Shown piece after piece: positions 16,005-23,477 of a DNA stretch of 64,000 bases (position 1 is the stretch's first letter; each line of letters starts with the position of its first letter). A program made the translations under genes and the position numbers. The notes below the pieces were generated by a model. It did no database searches. It worked only from the letters and a program-made list of their open reading frames with translations, and was not told where the DNA came from. Source of the DNA: JBFXCK01 sp050182275 (GTDB lineage Bacteria; Pseudomonadota; Alphaproteobacteria; SHNJ01); the NCBI GenBank assembly GCA_050182275.1, contig JBFXCK010000002.1:62001-126000 (forward strand). Direction: 5' to 3'.

Positions 16005-16814
16005 CTACCATAAGCGCCAGGGCGCTTGTCCCTTGGTCCACAGGGAATTCAGCAATTCCATTTCGCGGTATGTATCCATGCATTGCCAAAAACCGCCATG
16101 TTCGTACACGGCCAGGGCATCTTCTTTGGCCAAATGTTCGAGTACGCCATTTTCCAGGCTGATATCGATGCTGTCTTCCGGCACGCGTTCAAAAGCCTGT
16201 TTCTCAAGCGCTAAAAATCCGCCATTAATCCAGCCGGCGGTGACTTGCGGTTTTTCGGCGAAACTGTGAACCATGCCCTCGGTAATGCCGAGCTCGCCAA
16301 AACGGCCCGAAGGGCGGACAGCAGTGACAGTGCCCAGTTTGTTGGCGCGGCGGTGGGTGATAAGCAGGTTTTTTAAATCGACGTTGGAAACGCCATCGCC
16401 ATAAGTTGCAAAAAAAGTATTGCCGCGGACATATTTTAAGGCGCGTTTAATGCGGCTGCCGGTCAAGGTTTCCTTGCCGGTTTCAACCAAAACAATCCGC
16501 CAATCTTCGCGGTAAGTGTTGGTAAGGGTTTCAACTTGCCCTGAGGCAAAATCAATCGCGAAATCGCTATTGCGGTAGTGGTAGTTTAAAAAATAATCAC
16601 GAATCGCTTCGCCCTTATAGCCTAAGCATAAAATGAAATTGCGCACACCGAAGGCATAGTAATGCTTCATAATGTGCCACAGAATCGGCTTGCCGCCGAT
16701 TTCGACCATGGGTTTGGGCTTAAATTCGGTTTCTTCGCGCAGGCGCGTGCCAAGGCCGCCGCACATAATAACGGCATCGATTTTACTAAAATCTTCGGCA
16801 AGAACGGTGGCCAT
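16005..16814 (-). CDS. rfbF: Glucose-1-phosphate cytidylyltransferase
   Basis: A 269-aa nucleotidyltransferase that makes CDP-glucose from CTP and glucose-1-phosphate, the first step of the pathway. The N-terminus has IMCGGLGTRLREETEFKPKP (nucleotide-binding GGxGTRL). KPMVEIGGKPILWHIMKHY, ATYGDGVSNVDL (metal-binding Asp) and GWINGGFLALEKQ follow; all are RfbF-type and not RmlA-type. It starts only 20 bp after the fliW stop with no visible terminator between them, so it may be cotranscribed with the flagellar genes. Confidence 0.95.
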   Translation of the reverse strand: MATVLAEDFSKIDAVIMCGGLGTRLREETEFKPKPMVEIGGKPILWHIMKHYYAFGVRNFILCLGYKGEAIRDYFLNYHYRNSDFAIDFASGQVETLTNTYREDWRIVLVETGKETLTGSRIKRALKYVRGNTFFATYGDGVSNVDLKNLLITHRRANKLGTVTAVRPSGRFGELGITEGMVHSFAEKPQVTAGWINGGFLALEKQAFERVPEDSIDISLENGVLEHLAKEDALAVYEHGGFWQCMDTYREMELLNSLWTKGQAPWRLW

Positions 16815-16834
16815 GAAACCTTAAGCCCGTGAAA

Positions 16835-17368
16835 CTAATTTAACGGATGTTGAACGGCGTATTTATTATTGGATAAAACATATTGACGGGCCAGGCGTTG
16901 AACCATATCGACCAGCACGGGGGCGCGCTGATTGATGGTCATGGCAATACCTTCGCCGGTTTTGCGGATAGTGACGATGAATAACAGGGCGGTATCGGAT
17001 TTTTTGAAGCCGCAGGCGGTGCAGGCCTCTTCAATATCATTGGCTTCGAAAGTGGAAGTTTCGATCGGATTTGGCAGCACGATGAAAGACAGCCGTGGCT
17101 CGCTTAAACATTGCAGCAATTTAAATTCGCTTAAAGCCGGATTCGGCAAGTTGGTCAGGCCGAATTCCTGGTTATCGGGAAAACCGACCAAGCCTTGCGG
17201 AAAAAATAGAATTTGATCGGGACGGAATTGAAACGTCCCCATATTATTTTCAATCGTAATAGTATCGCCAGAAGGCGAAGAGGTAGCAGAGGTCGGATCG
17301 GAACTCATGAGGGGTACCGGTGAGGGTGTTATAGTAGAAGAAGGTGAAGATGCTAAAACCATGGACAT
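16835..17368 (-). CDS. fliW: Flagellar assembly factor FliW with an N-terminal extension
   Basis: A 177-aa protein. From residue ~38 it matches FliW: GTFQFRPDQILFFPQGLVGF, LTNLPNPALSEFKLLQCLSEPRLSFIV and AMTINQRAPVLVD. FliW senses free flagellin and antagonises CsrA, which represses flagellin translation (known in Bacillus and Campylobacter). The first ~37 residues are an unusual Ser/Pro/Thr-rich tail absent from typical ~150-aa FliW; an in-frame Met at residue 21 is an alternative start. The first ATG is preferred because the end of flgL supplies GAGGT just upstream. It is cotranscribed with flgK-flgL. No csrA is in the window. Confidence 0.92.
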   Translation of the reverse strand: MSMVLASSPSSTITPSPVPLMSSDPTSATSSPSGDTITIENNMGTFQFRPDQILFFPQGLVGFPDNQEFGLTNLPNPALSEFKLLQCLSEPRLSFIVLPNPIETSTFEANDIEEACTACGFKKSDTALLFIVTIRKTGEGIAMTINQRAPVLVDMVQRLARQYVLSNNKYAVQHPLN

Positions 17369-17374
17369 TTTACT

Positions 17375-18391
17375 TTACCTCAAGAATTGTACAAGGCTGA
17401 TCTCGCTTAACCGCGAAATGGTAAGGTAAGAAGCCTGCAACTGTGTCTGCTGCGCACTAAGTTCGGCTATGGTTTTTGGCACATCCACGGCCTGAATATC
17501 GCTAATCAAGCCTTCCAGGCGGCCCGCGGTTTCAACATGCTTGGCTTTAATGTCTTGCAAGAGGCGGCCTTCGCTGCCGACTTGGCTGCGCAGATCGGCC
17601 AATTTATCGAGCGATTCGGTGACAATACGATAGGCTTCTTCCAAGCGGTCATGCTGTTCATCGGCCGGCGCTGCGGTGTAGGTCGCCGCCAAACGCAAGC
17701 TGTAAATCAATTTGACAAAAGCTTCGCTATCGGCGGTGGTGCCGGTTGTTATTTCCAAATTATCGTCCGCCCGCACAACCCCCCGGCTGACATCGCCTTG
17801 ATAATAGGCGAAATATTGATAGGTCGCGGTATTGGTTGGCGTAAGAGCCACCGGGAAAACGGTTGGCGGCGTGCCGGGATAGGTGGGGGCGGTAAAAGGA
17901 AGTGTGCCGGCGATATTTTCCGGCATCGCAACCGGGTTGCCGAAAGCCGCCAGGCTAACCGGCGCGGTGGTAATGCGATTGCCGCTGAACAGATATTTTC
18001 CTTCAAATTGTGTATTCAATTCCGCGGCGACTTGATTCAGAAGCTGGTTTGCTTCGGTGGTAAGCGAAATATTATCGGCGTTATTCGCATTCAGGGCGCT
18101 GGTTAAAAGCGCCCTAAAGCGGGTGGCGGTATCGTGCAGGCGGCCAAGGCTGGCGTCCATCTGATCGAGCCTGCGGTCGGCCGAAGCAATGTTTTCTTGA
18201 TAGCGCGTCAGGCGGGTATGCGAGTTTTCCAGCGTAATAAAACGGCTGGAATTGCTGGCGATTTCAGAGAAAATGCGGCCCTGTTCGCCGGTTGCGGCCT
18301 GAATTTGCAACTCTGCGATTTTATTCTGCAGGATTTGGGTGTTAAATTGCGTCCGTTGGAATTGAGCGCTATTGGAAATGCGGTTAACCAT
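17375..18391 (-). CDS. flgL: Flagellar hook-associated protein FlgL (HAP3)
   Basis: A 338-aa hook-filament junction protein, paralogous to flagellin at both ends. The N-terminus has MVNRISNSAQFQRTQFNTQI and LENSHTRLTRYQENI. The middle holds QLLNQVAAELNTQFEGKYLFSGN, the conserved FlgL landmark (residues ~125-147). The C-terminus has LQASYLTISRLSEISLVQFL. It is followed 6 bp later by fliW and preceded by a 53-aa ORF and flgK, the normal flgK-flgL order. Confidence 0.94.
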   Translation of the reverse strand: MVNRISNSAQFQRTQFNTQILQNKIAELQIQAATGEQGRIFSEIASNSSRFITLENSHTRLTRYQENIASADRRLDQMDASLGRLHDTATRFRALLTSALNANNADNISLTTEANQLLNQVAAELNTQFEGKYLFSGNRITTAPVSLAAFGNPVAMPENIAGTLPFTAPTYPGTPPTVFPVALTPTNTATYQYFAYYQGDVSRGVVRADDNLEITTGTTADSEAFVKLIYSLRLAATYTAAPADEQHDRLEEAYRIVTESLDKLADLRSQVGSEGRLLQDIKAKHVETAGRLEGLISDIQAVDVPKTIAELSAQQTQLQASYLTISRLSEISLVQFLR

Positions 18392-18399
18392 GGCTTACC

Positions 18400-18561
18400 T
18401 CATGAACGAACGGTGCTGGATAGGGAAGCCGGGGATTTGGACGATCCTTTGACCACAACTGGGTCCATCGCCAATTTCTCGGTCTTCGTATCGGAGTTGG
18501 AAGATTTGTCACTAAAAAGATTTCTTTCAAACAGTGATAATTTATCGAAACGTGTTTTCAT
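18400..18561 (-). CDS. Small basic, Ser-rich ORF between flgK and flgL (53 aa)
   Basis: A short frame from ATG at 18561 to TGA at 18400, reading MKTRFDKLSLFERNLF and then a Lys/Ser-rich tail (SSKSPASLSSTVRS). TAGGAGG lies 6 nt before the ATG, one of the best ribosome binding sites in this operon, and it exactly fills the gap between flgK (15 bp) and flgL (8 bp). I do not recognise it; it is not CsrA. It could be a small flagellar protein or an unstructured regulatory peptide. The case rests on its SD and its tight fit. Confidence 0.55.
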   Translation of the reverse strand: MKTRFDKLSLFERNLFSDKSSNSDTKTEKLAMDPVVVKGSSKSPASLSSTVRS

Positions 18562-18576
18562 TACTGCCTCCTATGG

Positions 18577-20331
18577 TTAGCCGCCAATTGCCCGGTCTAA
18601 AGAATCGAACATCTCGTTGACTACGCGCACGACTTGCGCCGATGCGTTAAAAGCATTTTGTAAGACCACGATATTCGCCATTTCTTCGTTGATATCGACG
18701 CCGCTTTGCGAGCCGACGCGGAAACGCACATTATCAAGAATGATTTGCGCATTATCGGCGGCGTTTTGCGCGCGGTTGGCGGCGGTTGCGTTATAGGAAA
18801 TAATATCGGCGCTATAATCGCCAATCATGCGGTTCATCGCGGGTAAATTGCCGGCGGCGGCGAAGCTGTAGCTGGTGGTAAAAACATCGGCCAAGGCTTG
18901 GGCGGCGCTGGCATCACCGGGGGTGACGCCGATCGTGTTGGTGGCGGCCGTCATCGACAATTGGGCGCGCGAAATTTGCGTGGCATTCGTGCGGAAGATG
19001 CTATTGACCGCCAAATTAATCGCTAAATCGCCATTCGCCACCGTATCGGCGCCAACGAAGAAATCATTCAAGCCAAAGTGATGCGAAAAGCCGCGGCCAT
19101 CGGCGGTGACATCGCTGGTGTTTTCGTTAATGGCGATCCCGTTGGCGCTATTGGTTGCTTGAATTTGCAAAACCCCGGCGGAGGTGATCGAAGCGGTGGC
19201 ATCCGCGCCCAAGGCGGTATTGATGGCAGTGACAATCGCGCCGACAGTTGCGACCGTAGTTAAATCCAGCGTGATGCTGTTGACAATCGAGCCGCTGCTG
19301 TTGGTTACCGCGATCCGCACGGTGCCGGTGCCGGCGAAAGCGGTACCCGCGGCCTGGCCGGTTAAAGTGCCGGTCAGCGTGCGGCGGGGCGGAAAGCTGG
19401 TGCCGTTATTATGCACGGCGTTGATTTCATCGCGCATGGTCAAGCTTAAATTATCCAATTGCGCGCCGAGATTGGGAAGTTCGGTATCGCGCAAATCGAT
19501 CAAGGCTTTCAGCTTTCCGTTTTGCACGATGTTGGTTAAATCATTGCTGCCGTTAATCGTAATCGCATTAAAAGTCGAACCCGGCACCACCGCGCTTTGC
19601 GGGGTGTAGGCAAGCTGGAATACGCCGTTGCTGACCAAGGGCATCGAAGCGCCGGTCAATACCACGAATTGACCATCGGCTTGGGTGAAATAAGACACAT
19701 CGATATATTGTGATAAATCTTGCAGGGCTTGATCACGTTGATCTTCAAGGTCGGCGAAACTTTGCGAATTTTCCGGCGTGCCCACGATTTGGTGGTTCAA
19801 ATCATGGATGCGGTTAAGCAAGGCATTGATTTCACCTACCATGGTGACAATTTCTTGGTCGGTTTCCCCGCGCAAATTTTGAATAGTTTGGCCAAGATTA
19901 TTGATTTTTTGCGTAAGATTAACCGCTTCCGTCACCGTGTTGATTTGGTTTTGCGGATTCTCGGGGCCGGCGCCCAGGGCTTCAAAGGCATTGGCCAGGC
20001 TTAAAATCTGGTTATTCAAGCTGGAGGTAGCGCCCGGCCGGCCGAATAAATCTTGCAGGCGGGTGAAATATTCGCTGGTGGTTTGCGAGCGGTAGTTGGT
20101 TGAATTTTGCGTGCGCATTTCACCCAGCAATGAATTATTCACCCGGCGCGTGATAGCGCCTAAATCGACACCGCTGCCGATGCCGGATCGTGCTTGACTG
20201 ACTTGTTCGACGATTTTACGCGTATAGCCCGGCGTATTAACGTTCGAAATGTTGTTCGACGTTACCGACAATCCTAGCTGGGCTAGGGAGAGGCCGGAGA
20301 GGGAACTGCGTAAGGCGGCGGTAAGAGACAT
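18577..20331 (-). CDS. flgK: Flagellar hook-associated protein FlgK (HAP1)
   Basis: A 584-aa junction protein joining hook and filament. The N-terminus has SSLSGLSLAQLGLSVTSNNISNVNTPGYTRK (the ANNLAN-type motif with NTPGYTR, residues ~9-38). SLNNQILSLANAFEALGAGPENP follows at ~103. A beta-rich Thr/Ala/Gly-rich insertion lies in the middle (~300-460). The C-terminus VDINEEMANIVVLQNAFNASAQVV is the classical FlgK end. It lies in the flgI-flgJ-flgN-flgK-flgL order, 7 bp after the flgN-like gene. Confidence 0.95.
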   Translation of the reverse strand: MSLTAALRSSLSGLSLAQLGLSVTSNNISNVNTPGYTRKIVEQVSQARSGIGSGVDLGAITRRVNNSLLGEMRTQNSTNYRSQTTSEYFTRLQDLFGRPGATSSLNNQILSLANAFEALGAGPENPQNQINTVTEAVNLTQKINNLGQTIQNLRGETDQEIVTMVGEINALLNRIHDLNHQIVGTPENSQSFADLEDQRDQALQDLSQYIDVSYFTQADGQFVVLTGASMPLVSNGVFQLAYTPQSAVVPGSTFNAITINGSNDLTNIVQNGKLKALIDLRDTELPNLGAQLDNLSLTMRDEINAVHNNGTSFPPRRTLTGTLTGQAAGTAFAGTGTVRIAVTNSSGSIVNSITLDLTTVATVGAIVTAINTALGADATASITSAGVLQIQATNSANGIAINENTSDVTADGRGFSHHFGLNDFFVGADTVANGDLAINLAVNSIFRTNATQISRAQLSMTAATNTIGVTPGDASAAQALADVFTTSYSFAAAGNLPAMNRMIGDYSADIISYNATAANRAQNAADNAQIILDNVRFRVGSQSGVDINEEMANIVVLQNAFNASAQVVRVVNEMFDSLDRAIGG

Positions 20332-20338
20332 TTATTCC

Positions 20339-20791
20339 TCAAAAAGTTTGATTTAAAGTGACCGAAACGGGATTCATTTTCGCATGCACCATGTTTTGGC
20401 GCGGGCTGCCGCCGGCGGCGTATAAATGCTGCGGGTTAACTTGATCCATCACCGCTTGGCGGATGGCTTCTAAAACCGTGTTGCCGACTTCGCGCGCGGC
20501 TTTCAGGCGTAAAAGATTTTCGCTTGCGGCCGCATCAAAACTCTTGGCCAATTCATGCAGGCGGGCGCGGATAGCCGGATCGGCGGCTTTAACCGCTTGC
20601 GGGTTGCCCTTCACCCATTTGATGATCGATTCATAAACGAATGTCAGGCTTGATTTGGCTTCTTGCAAATTGACCGTGCTTTTAATATCGCGGGCGCGCA
20701 AAAATTCATTTTCCGATTTAATCACGGCGATTAATTCTTGCGTGACTTGAATCAGTTGCAATAAACGTGGATGGGTTTTAGCGCTGGCCAT
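20339..20791 (-). CDS. FlgN-like export chaperone candidate
   Basis: A 150-aa mostly helical protein (LIQVTQELIAVIKSENEFLRARD, SSLTFVYESIIKWVKGNP, AASENLLRLKAAREVGNTVL). The long N-terminal helix with 'L..l...E...L..rd' and a C-terminal helix ending in a disordered tail (SVTLNQTF) is the pattern of FlgN, the export chaperone for FlgK and FlgL. It overlaps flgJ by 14 bp and sits directly before flgK. Sequence similarity by eye is modest, so the position carries much of the call. Confidence 0.72.
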   Translation of the reverse strand: MASAKTHPRLLQLIQVTQELIAVIKSENEFLRARDIKSTVNLQEAKSSLTFVYESIIKWVKGNPQAVKAADPAIRARLHELAKSFDAAASENLLRLKAAREVGNTVLEAIRQAVMDQVNPQHLYAAGGSPRQNMVHAKMNPVSVTLNQTF

Positions 20792-21080
20792 TCACGCTCT
20801 CCTGAATTTGCAGCAATTCCCGCTGCATGGTATCGGCGATGCCCAGCTTGCCGTTTTGGGCCAGGGTTTTGCCATATTCTTGCATTAAGAGGCTGCGGTA
20901 GACGCCTTCGGTATGGCCGCCGCCGAACAAGCCATCGGTTTTAATGCCGCTGAACATATGTTCCAGCATTTGCGAAGCGAAGATAGCTTCATATTCCTTG
21001 GCCGCCTTAGCAATCTCGGCGCGCGCGGGCTTAGCGGGCGGCTGCAAGAAAGGGTTGGCGGCGGTGGTTAAGGCTTCCAT
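20778..21080 (-). CDS. flgJ: Rod-binding protein FlgJ (N-terminal domain only)
   Basis: A 100-aa protein with the rod-binding core EYEAIFASQMLEHMFSGIKTD, then GVYRSLLMQEYGKTLAQNGKLGIAD. It lacks the peptidoglycan hydrolase domain of enterobacterial FlgJ, as is usual in alphaproteobacteria, so another enzyme must open the wall. Its start codon overlaps the flgI stop (TAATG arrangement). Confidence 0.93.
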   Translation of the reverse strand: MEALTTAANPFLQPPAKPARAEIAKAAKEYEAIFASQMLEHMFSGIKTDGLFGGGHTEGVYRSLLMQEYGKTLAQNGKLGIADTMQRELLQIQESVNGQR

Positions 21081-22216
21081 TACATTACCTCAATTTCGGC
21101 TTGCAGAGCGCCGGCGGCTTTAATGCTTTGCAGGATCGAGATCATGTCGCGCGGGCCGATGCCAAGAGCGTTCAAAGCGCCGACCAGTTCTTGCAGCGTA
21201 ATGCCGGTTGAAAGAACGCCGATCTTATTTTCTTGCTGCTCATCGACTTGAATATTGGTGCGATCGACCACTTGCGAAGTGCCGCCGCTGGATAAAGCAT
21301 TGGGCTGCGATACTTGCGGGGTTTCGGTGATGCGGATGGTTAAGTTCCCTTGCGCAATTGCAACCTTGCTGATGCGGACATTTTCACCCATCACGATAAT
21401 CCCCGATTGCTCATCAATCAGTACGCGGGCGACTTGGTCGGGGGTTACGGCCAATTGTTCGATATCGGTTAAAAGCGCTACGGTGTTATCGCCGTATTTA
21501 ACCGGCACGGCGACCGATACGGTGCCGGCGTCGATGGCGATCGCGGCTTTTTCGCCTAAGAATTTATTGATGCTGTCCATCATCCGCTTGGCGGTGGTGA
21601 AATCGGGGTTGCGCAAAGCCAGTTGCACGGTACGCAATTGTTTCATATCGAAAGCGATTTCGCGTTCGATAATCGCGCCGCTGGCGATCCGGCCATTGGT
21701 TGGCACGCCTTTAGTAACGCTGCCGCCTTTACCCTCGGCCGAAAAACCGCCGACCGCGATCGGGCCTTGGGCTACGGCATATACTTCACCATCGGCGCCC
21801 ATCAGCGGCGTCACTAGTAATTGGCCGCCCAATAAACTTTTGGAATCGCCGAGCGTGGAAATCGTTACATCCAAACGGCTGCCTTGGCGGGAGAAGGGGG
21901 GAAGGGTGGCAGTCACCATAACGGCGGCGACGTTCGCGGTTTTCAGTGCGCTGTCCCGGGCATTTACGCCCAGACGTTCCAGCATCCCGATCAAACTTTC
22001 TTTGGTGAACACGGCGCTGGAAAGCGAATCACCGGTGCCGTTCAAGCCGACCACCAAGCCGTACCCGACCAGCAAGTTGTCGCGCACGCCTTGCATGTCG
22101 GCGATGTCTTTGATGCGCGAAGCTTCTGCTGGTTTGACCGGCAGGATCAAACTGGCAATAATAAGCACCGCCCCAAAGAGGCGGAATAAACATGAAAAGG
22201 CGGTTTTGTTCGACAT
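21080..22216 (-). CDS. flgI: Flagellar P-ring protein FlgI
   Basis: A 378-aa periplasmic ring protein around the rod in the peptidoglycan layer. An N-terminal signal peptide (LFGAVLIIASLILPVKPAEA) is followed by RIKDIADMQGVRDNLLVGYG, the FlgI hallmark. VVGLNGTGDSL, NVAAVMVTATLPPFSRQG, GRIASGAIIERE and the C-terminal LVGALNALGIGPRDMISILQ (~residues 345-365) match the family. It is the first gene of the minus-strand operon and divergent from fliX, as in Caulobacter. The 300-bp space to fliX (22217-22516) should hold both promoters; no convincing sigma-54 or sigma-70 box was seen in it. Confidence 0.96.
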   Translation of the reverse strand: MSNKTAFSCLFRLFGAVLIIASLILPVKPAEASRIKDIADMQGVRDNLLVGYGLVVGLNGTGDSLSSAVFTKESLIGMLERLGVNARDSALKTANVAAVMVTATLPPFSRQGSRLDVTISTLGDSKSLLGGQLLVTPLMGADGEVYAVAQGPIAVGGFSAEGKGGSVTKGVPTNGRIASGAIIEREIAFDMKQLRTVQLALRNPDFTTAKRMMDSINKFLGEKAAIAIDAGTVSVAVPVKYGDNTVALLTDIEQLAVTPDQVARVLIDEQSGIIVMGENVRISKVAIAQGNLTIRITETPQVSQPNALSSGGTSQVVDRTNIQVDEQQENKIGVLSTGITLQELVGALNALGIGPRDMISILQSIKAAGALQAEIEVM

Positions 22217-22516
22217 TCTATTTTCCCCAAAATGTGGCAGGTTCGCTTAAACAAAAGACACGAACCCATAGAAGGAGTTGCGAAGATCATGCCAAAGGAG
22301 CCCCTATTAAGTAGTTGAATTATAATGATTTTATTACAAATAGACGGGATCAAGCAGGCCTGAAAGGCAGTTTAAGGCCTGAAAATGGGCAATTTTTACC
22401 TAGTTGCCCTGCCCAATTTGAACGCCCAATTTTCGCTTTGAAAGAGGCTTAAATTGGATTTTGATGTTAATATGAAAGAGTCTTTAAACTCTTATTTCCC
22501 CCTTTCGGATTTGCTG

Positions 22517-22933
22517 ATGAAAGTCAAAGGCCCCGATCCCCTCAATCCCACCGGCAGTGTCAGACGCATGCAAGGCCGTAAAAGCGTCTCGGGCAGTTTT
22601 TCTTCCCATCTGACGGAAGGGGTAGAGGAAACAACCGCGCCAGCCGCCGCCATGCCCGCTCCCGGAGTCGGCGCTTTGATTGGTTTACAAGATGTTAGCC
22701 AGCATCAAGGCTCGAAAGGCCAGGCTAAAAAGCGCGGCGAATTTTTATTGGATATGCTGGATGAAATCCGCCATGGTTTATTGGTGGGGGGGATTCCTCG
22801 TGACCGTTTGCAGCTTTTGGCCGGTATGATCCAGGCCCAGCGCAATTTTCATTTAAATGATCCCAAGCTTCTAGCCGTGATTGATGAAATCGAGCTTCGG
22901 GCCAAAGTAGAGTTGGCAAAATACGAGGAATAA
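22517..22933 (+). CDS. fliX: Flagellar assembly regulator FliX
   Basis: FliX couples basal-body assembly to the activator FlbD in Caulobacter-like bacteria. The start at 22517 (MKVKGPDPLNPTGSVRR) gives 138 aa, the usual length, and matches the family's M-K-[IV]-x-G start. A TTG 63 bp upstream with AAAGAGGC would give 159 aa and is the alternative. The C-terminal half has FLLDMLDEIRHGLLVGGIP, QLLAGMIQAQRNF and AVIDEIELRAKVELAKYE, the conserved FliX end. Divergent orientation to flgI is the known arrangement. FlbD itself is not in the window. Confidence 0.88.
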   Translation: MKVKGPDPLNPTGSVRRMQGRKSVSGSFSSHLTEGVEETTAPAAAMPAPGVGALIGLQDVSQHQGSKGQAKKRGEFLLDMLDEIRHGLLVGGIPRDRLQLLAGMIQAQRNFHLNDPKLLAVIDEIELRAKVELAKYEE

Positions 22934-22998
22934 TCAGGATTGCTTTATAAGCGCTAAACTTATATAAAACCGCCCTATAATATAAAAGGGAGCTATTA

Positions 22999-23424
22999 AT
23001 GACCGTTATTACTTTACCGCCGAATTACAAACCTTCGCCGAAGGAAGAATATATGAACCCGCAGCAGCTGGAATATTTCCGGCAAAAGCTGTTGGCTTGG
23101 AAGGAAGAGATTCTGGAAGAGGCCGAACATACGGTTCATAATATGCAGGAAGAATCCTTGCAGCAGCCCGATTTGGTTGACCGCGCCTCGGTCGAAACCG
23201 ACATGGCGATTGAATTGCGCGCGCGGGATCGGCAACGCAAACTTATCAGCAAAATTGATGAGGCCTTGCAACGCATCGAATCCGGCGAATATGGCTATTG
23301 CGAAGAAACCGGCCAGCCCATCGGCCTGCCGCGCCTTGAAGCCCGGCCAGTTGCAACTTTATCCTTGGAAGCGCAAGAACGCCACGAGCGCCACGAGCGC
23401 ACCCACCGGGATGAGGAATATTAA
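22999..23424 (+). CDS. dksA: RNA polymerase-binding transcription factor DksA, zinc-finger-degenerate
   Basis: DksA binds the RNA polymerase secondary channel and works with ppGpp. In this 141-aa protein the coiled-coil (residues ~25-95) has WKEEILEEAEHTVHNMQEES and DLVDRASVETDMAIELRARD with the DRAS tip (Asp61 is at the tip position of the acidic pair). The C-terminus has GEYGYCEETGQPIGLPRLEA. Of the four zinc cysteines only C101 remains; the others are T104, S122 and A125. This is like the Cys-poor DksA forms known in Rhodobacter. GGGAG precedes the ATG. AT-rich TATAAT-like boxes around 22970 may be its promoter. Confidence 0.93.
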   Translation: MTVITLPPNYKPSPKEEYMNPQQLEYFRQKLLAWKEEILEEAEHTVHNMQEESLQQPDLVDRASVETDMAIELRARDRQRKLISKIDEALQRIESGEYGYCEETGQPIGLPRLEARPVATLSLEAQERHERHERTHRDEEY

Positions 23425-23477
23425 GGCTAAGCCCAGCGCCCTTGCAAATAATTGCCGCGCGGTTTACATCCCTTTAA

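Noticed and set aside
21255..22250. 331-aa plus-strand frame opposite flgI
   Set aside because: It is the antisense shadow of flgI with composition typical of a reversed coding frame, no homology recognised and no SD.
22217..22453. Sigma-54 promoter between flgI and fliX (TGGCAGGTTCGCTTA near 22234)
   Set aside because: Spacing and the TGC element do not fit the -24/-12 consensus well enough.
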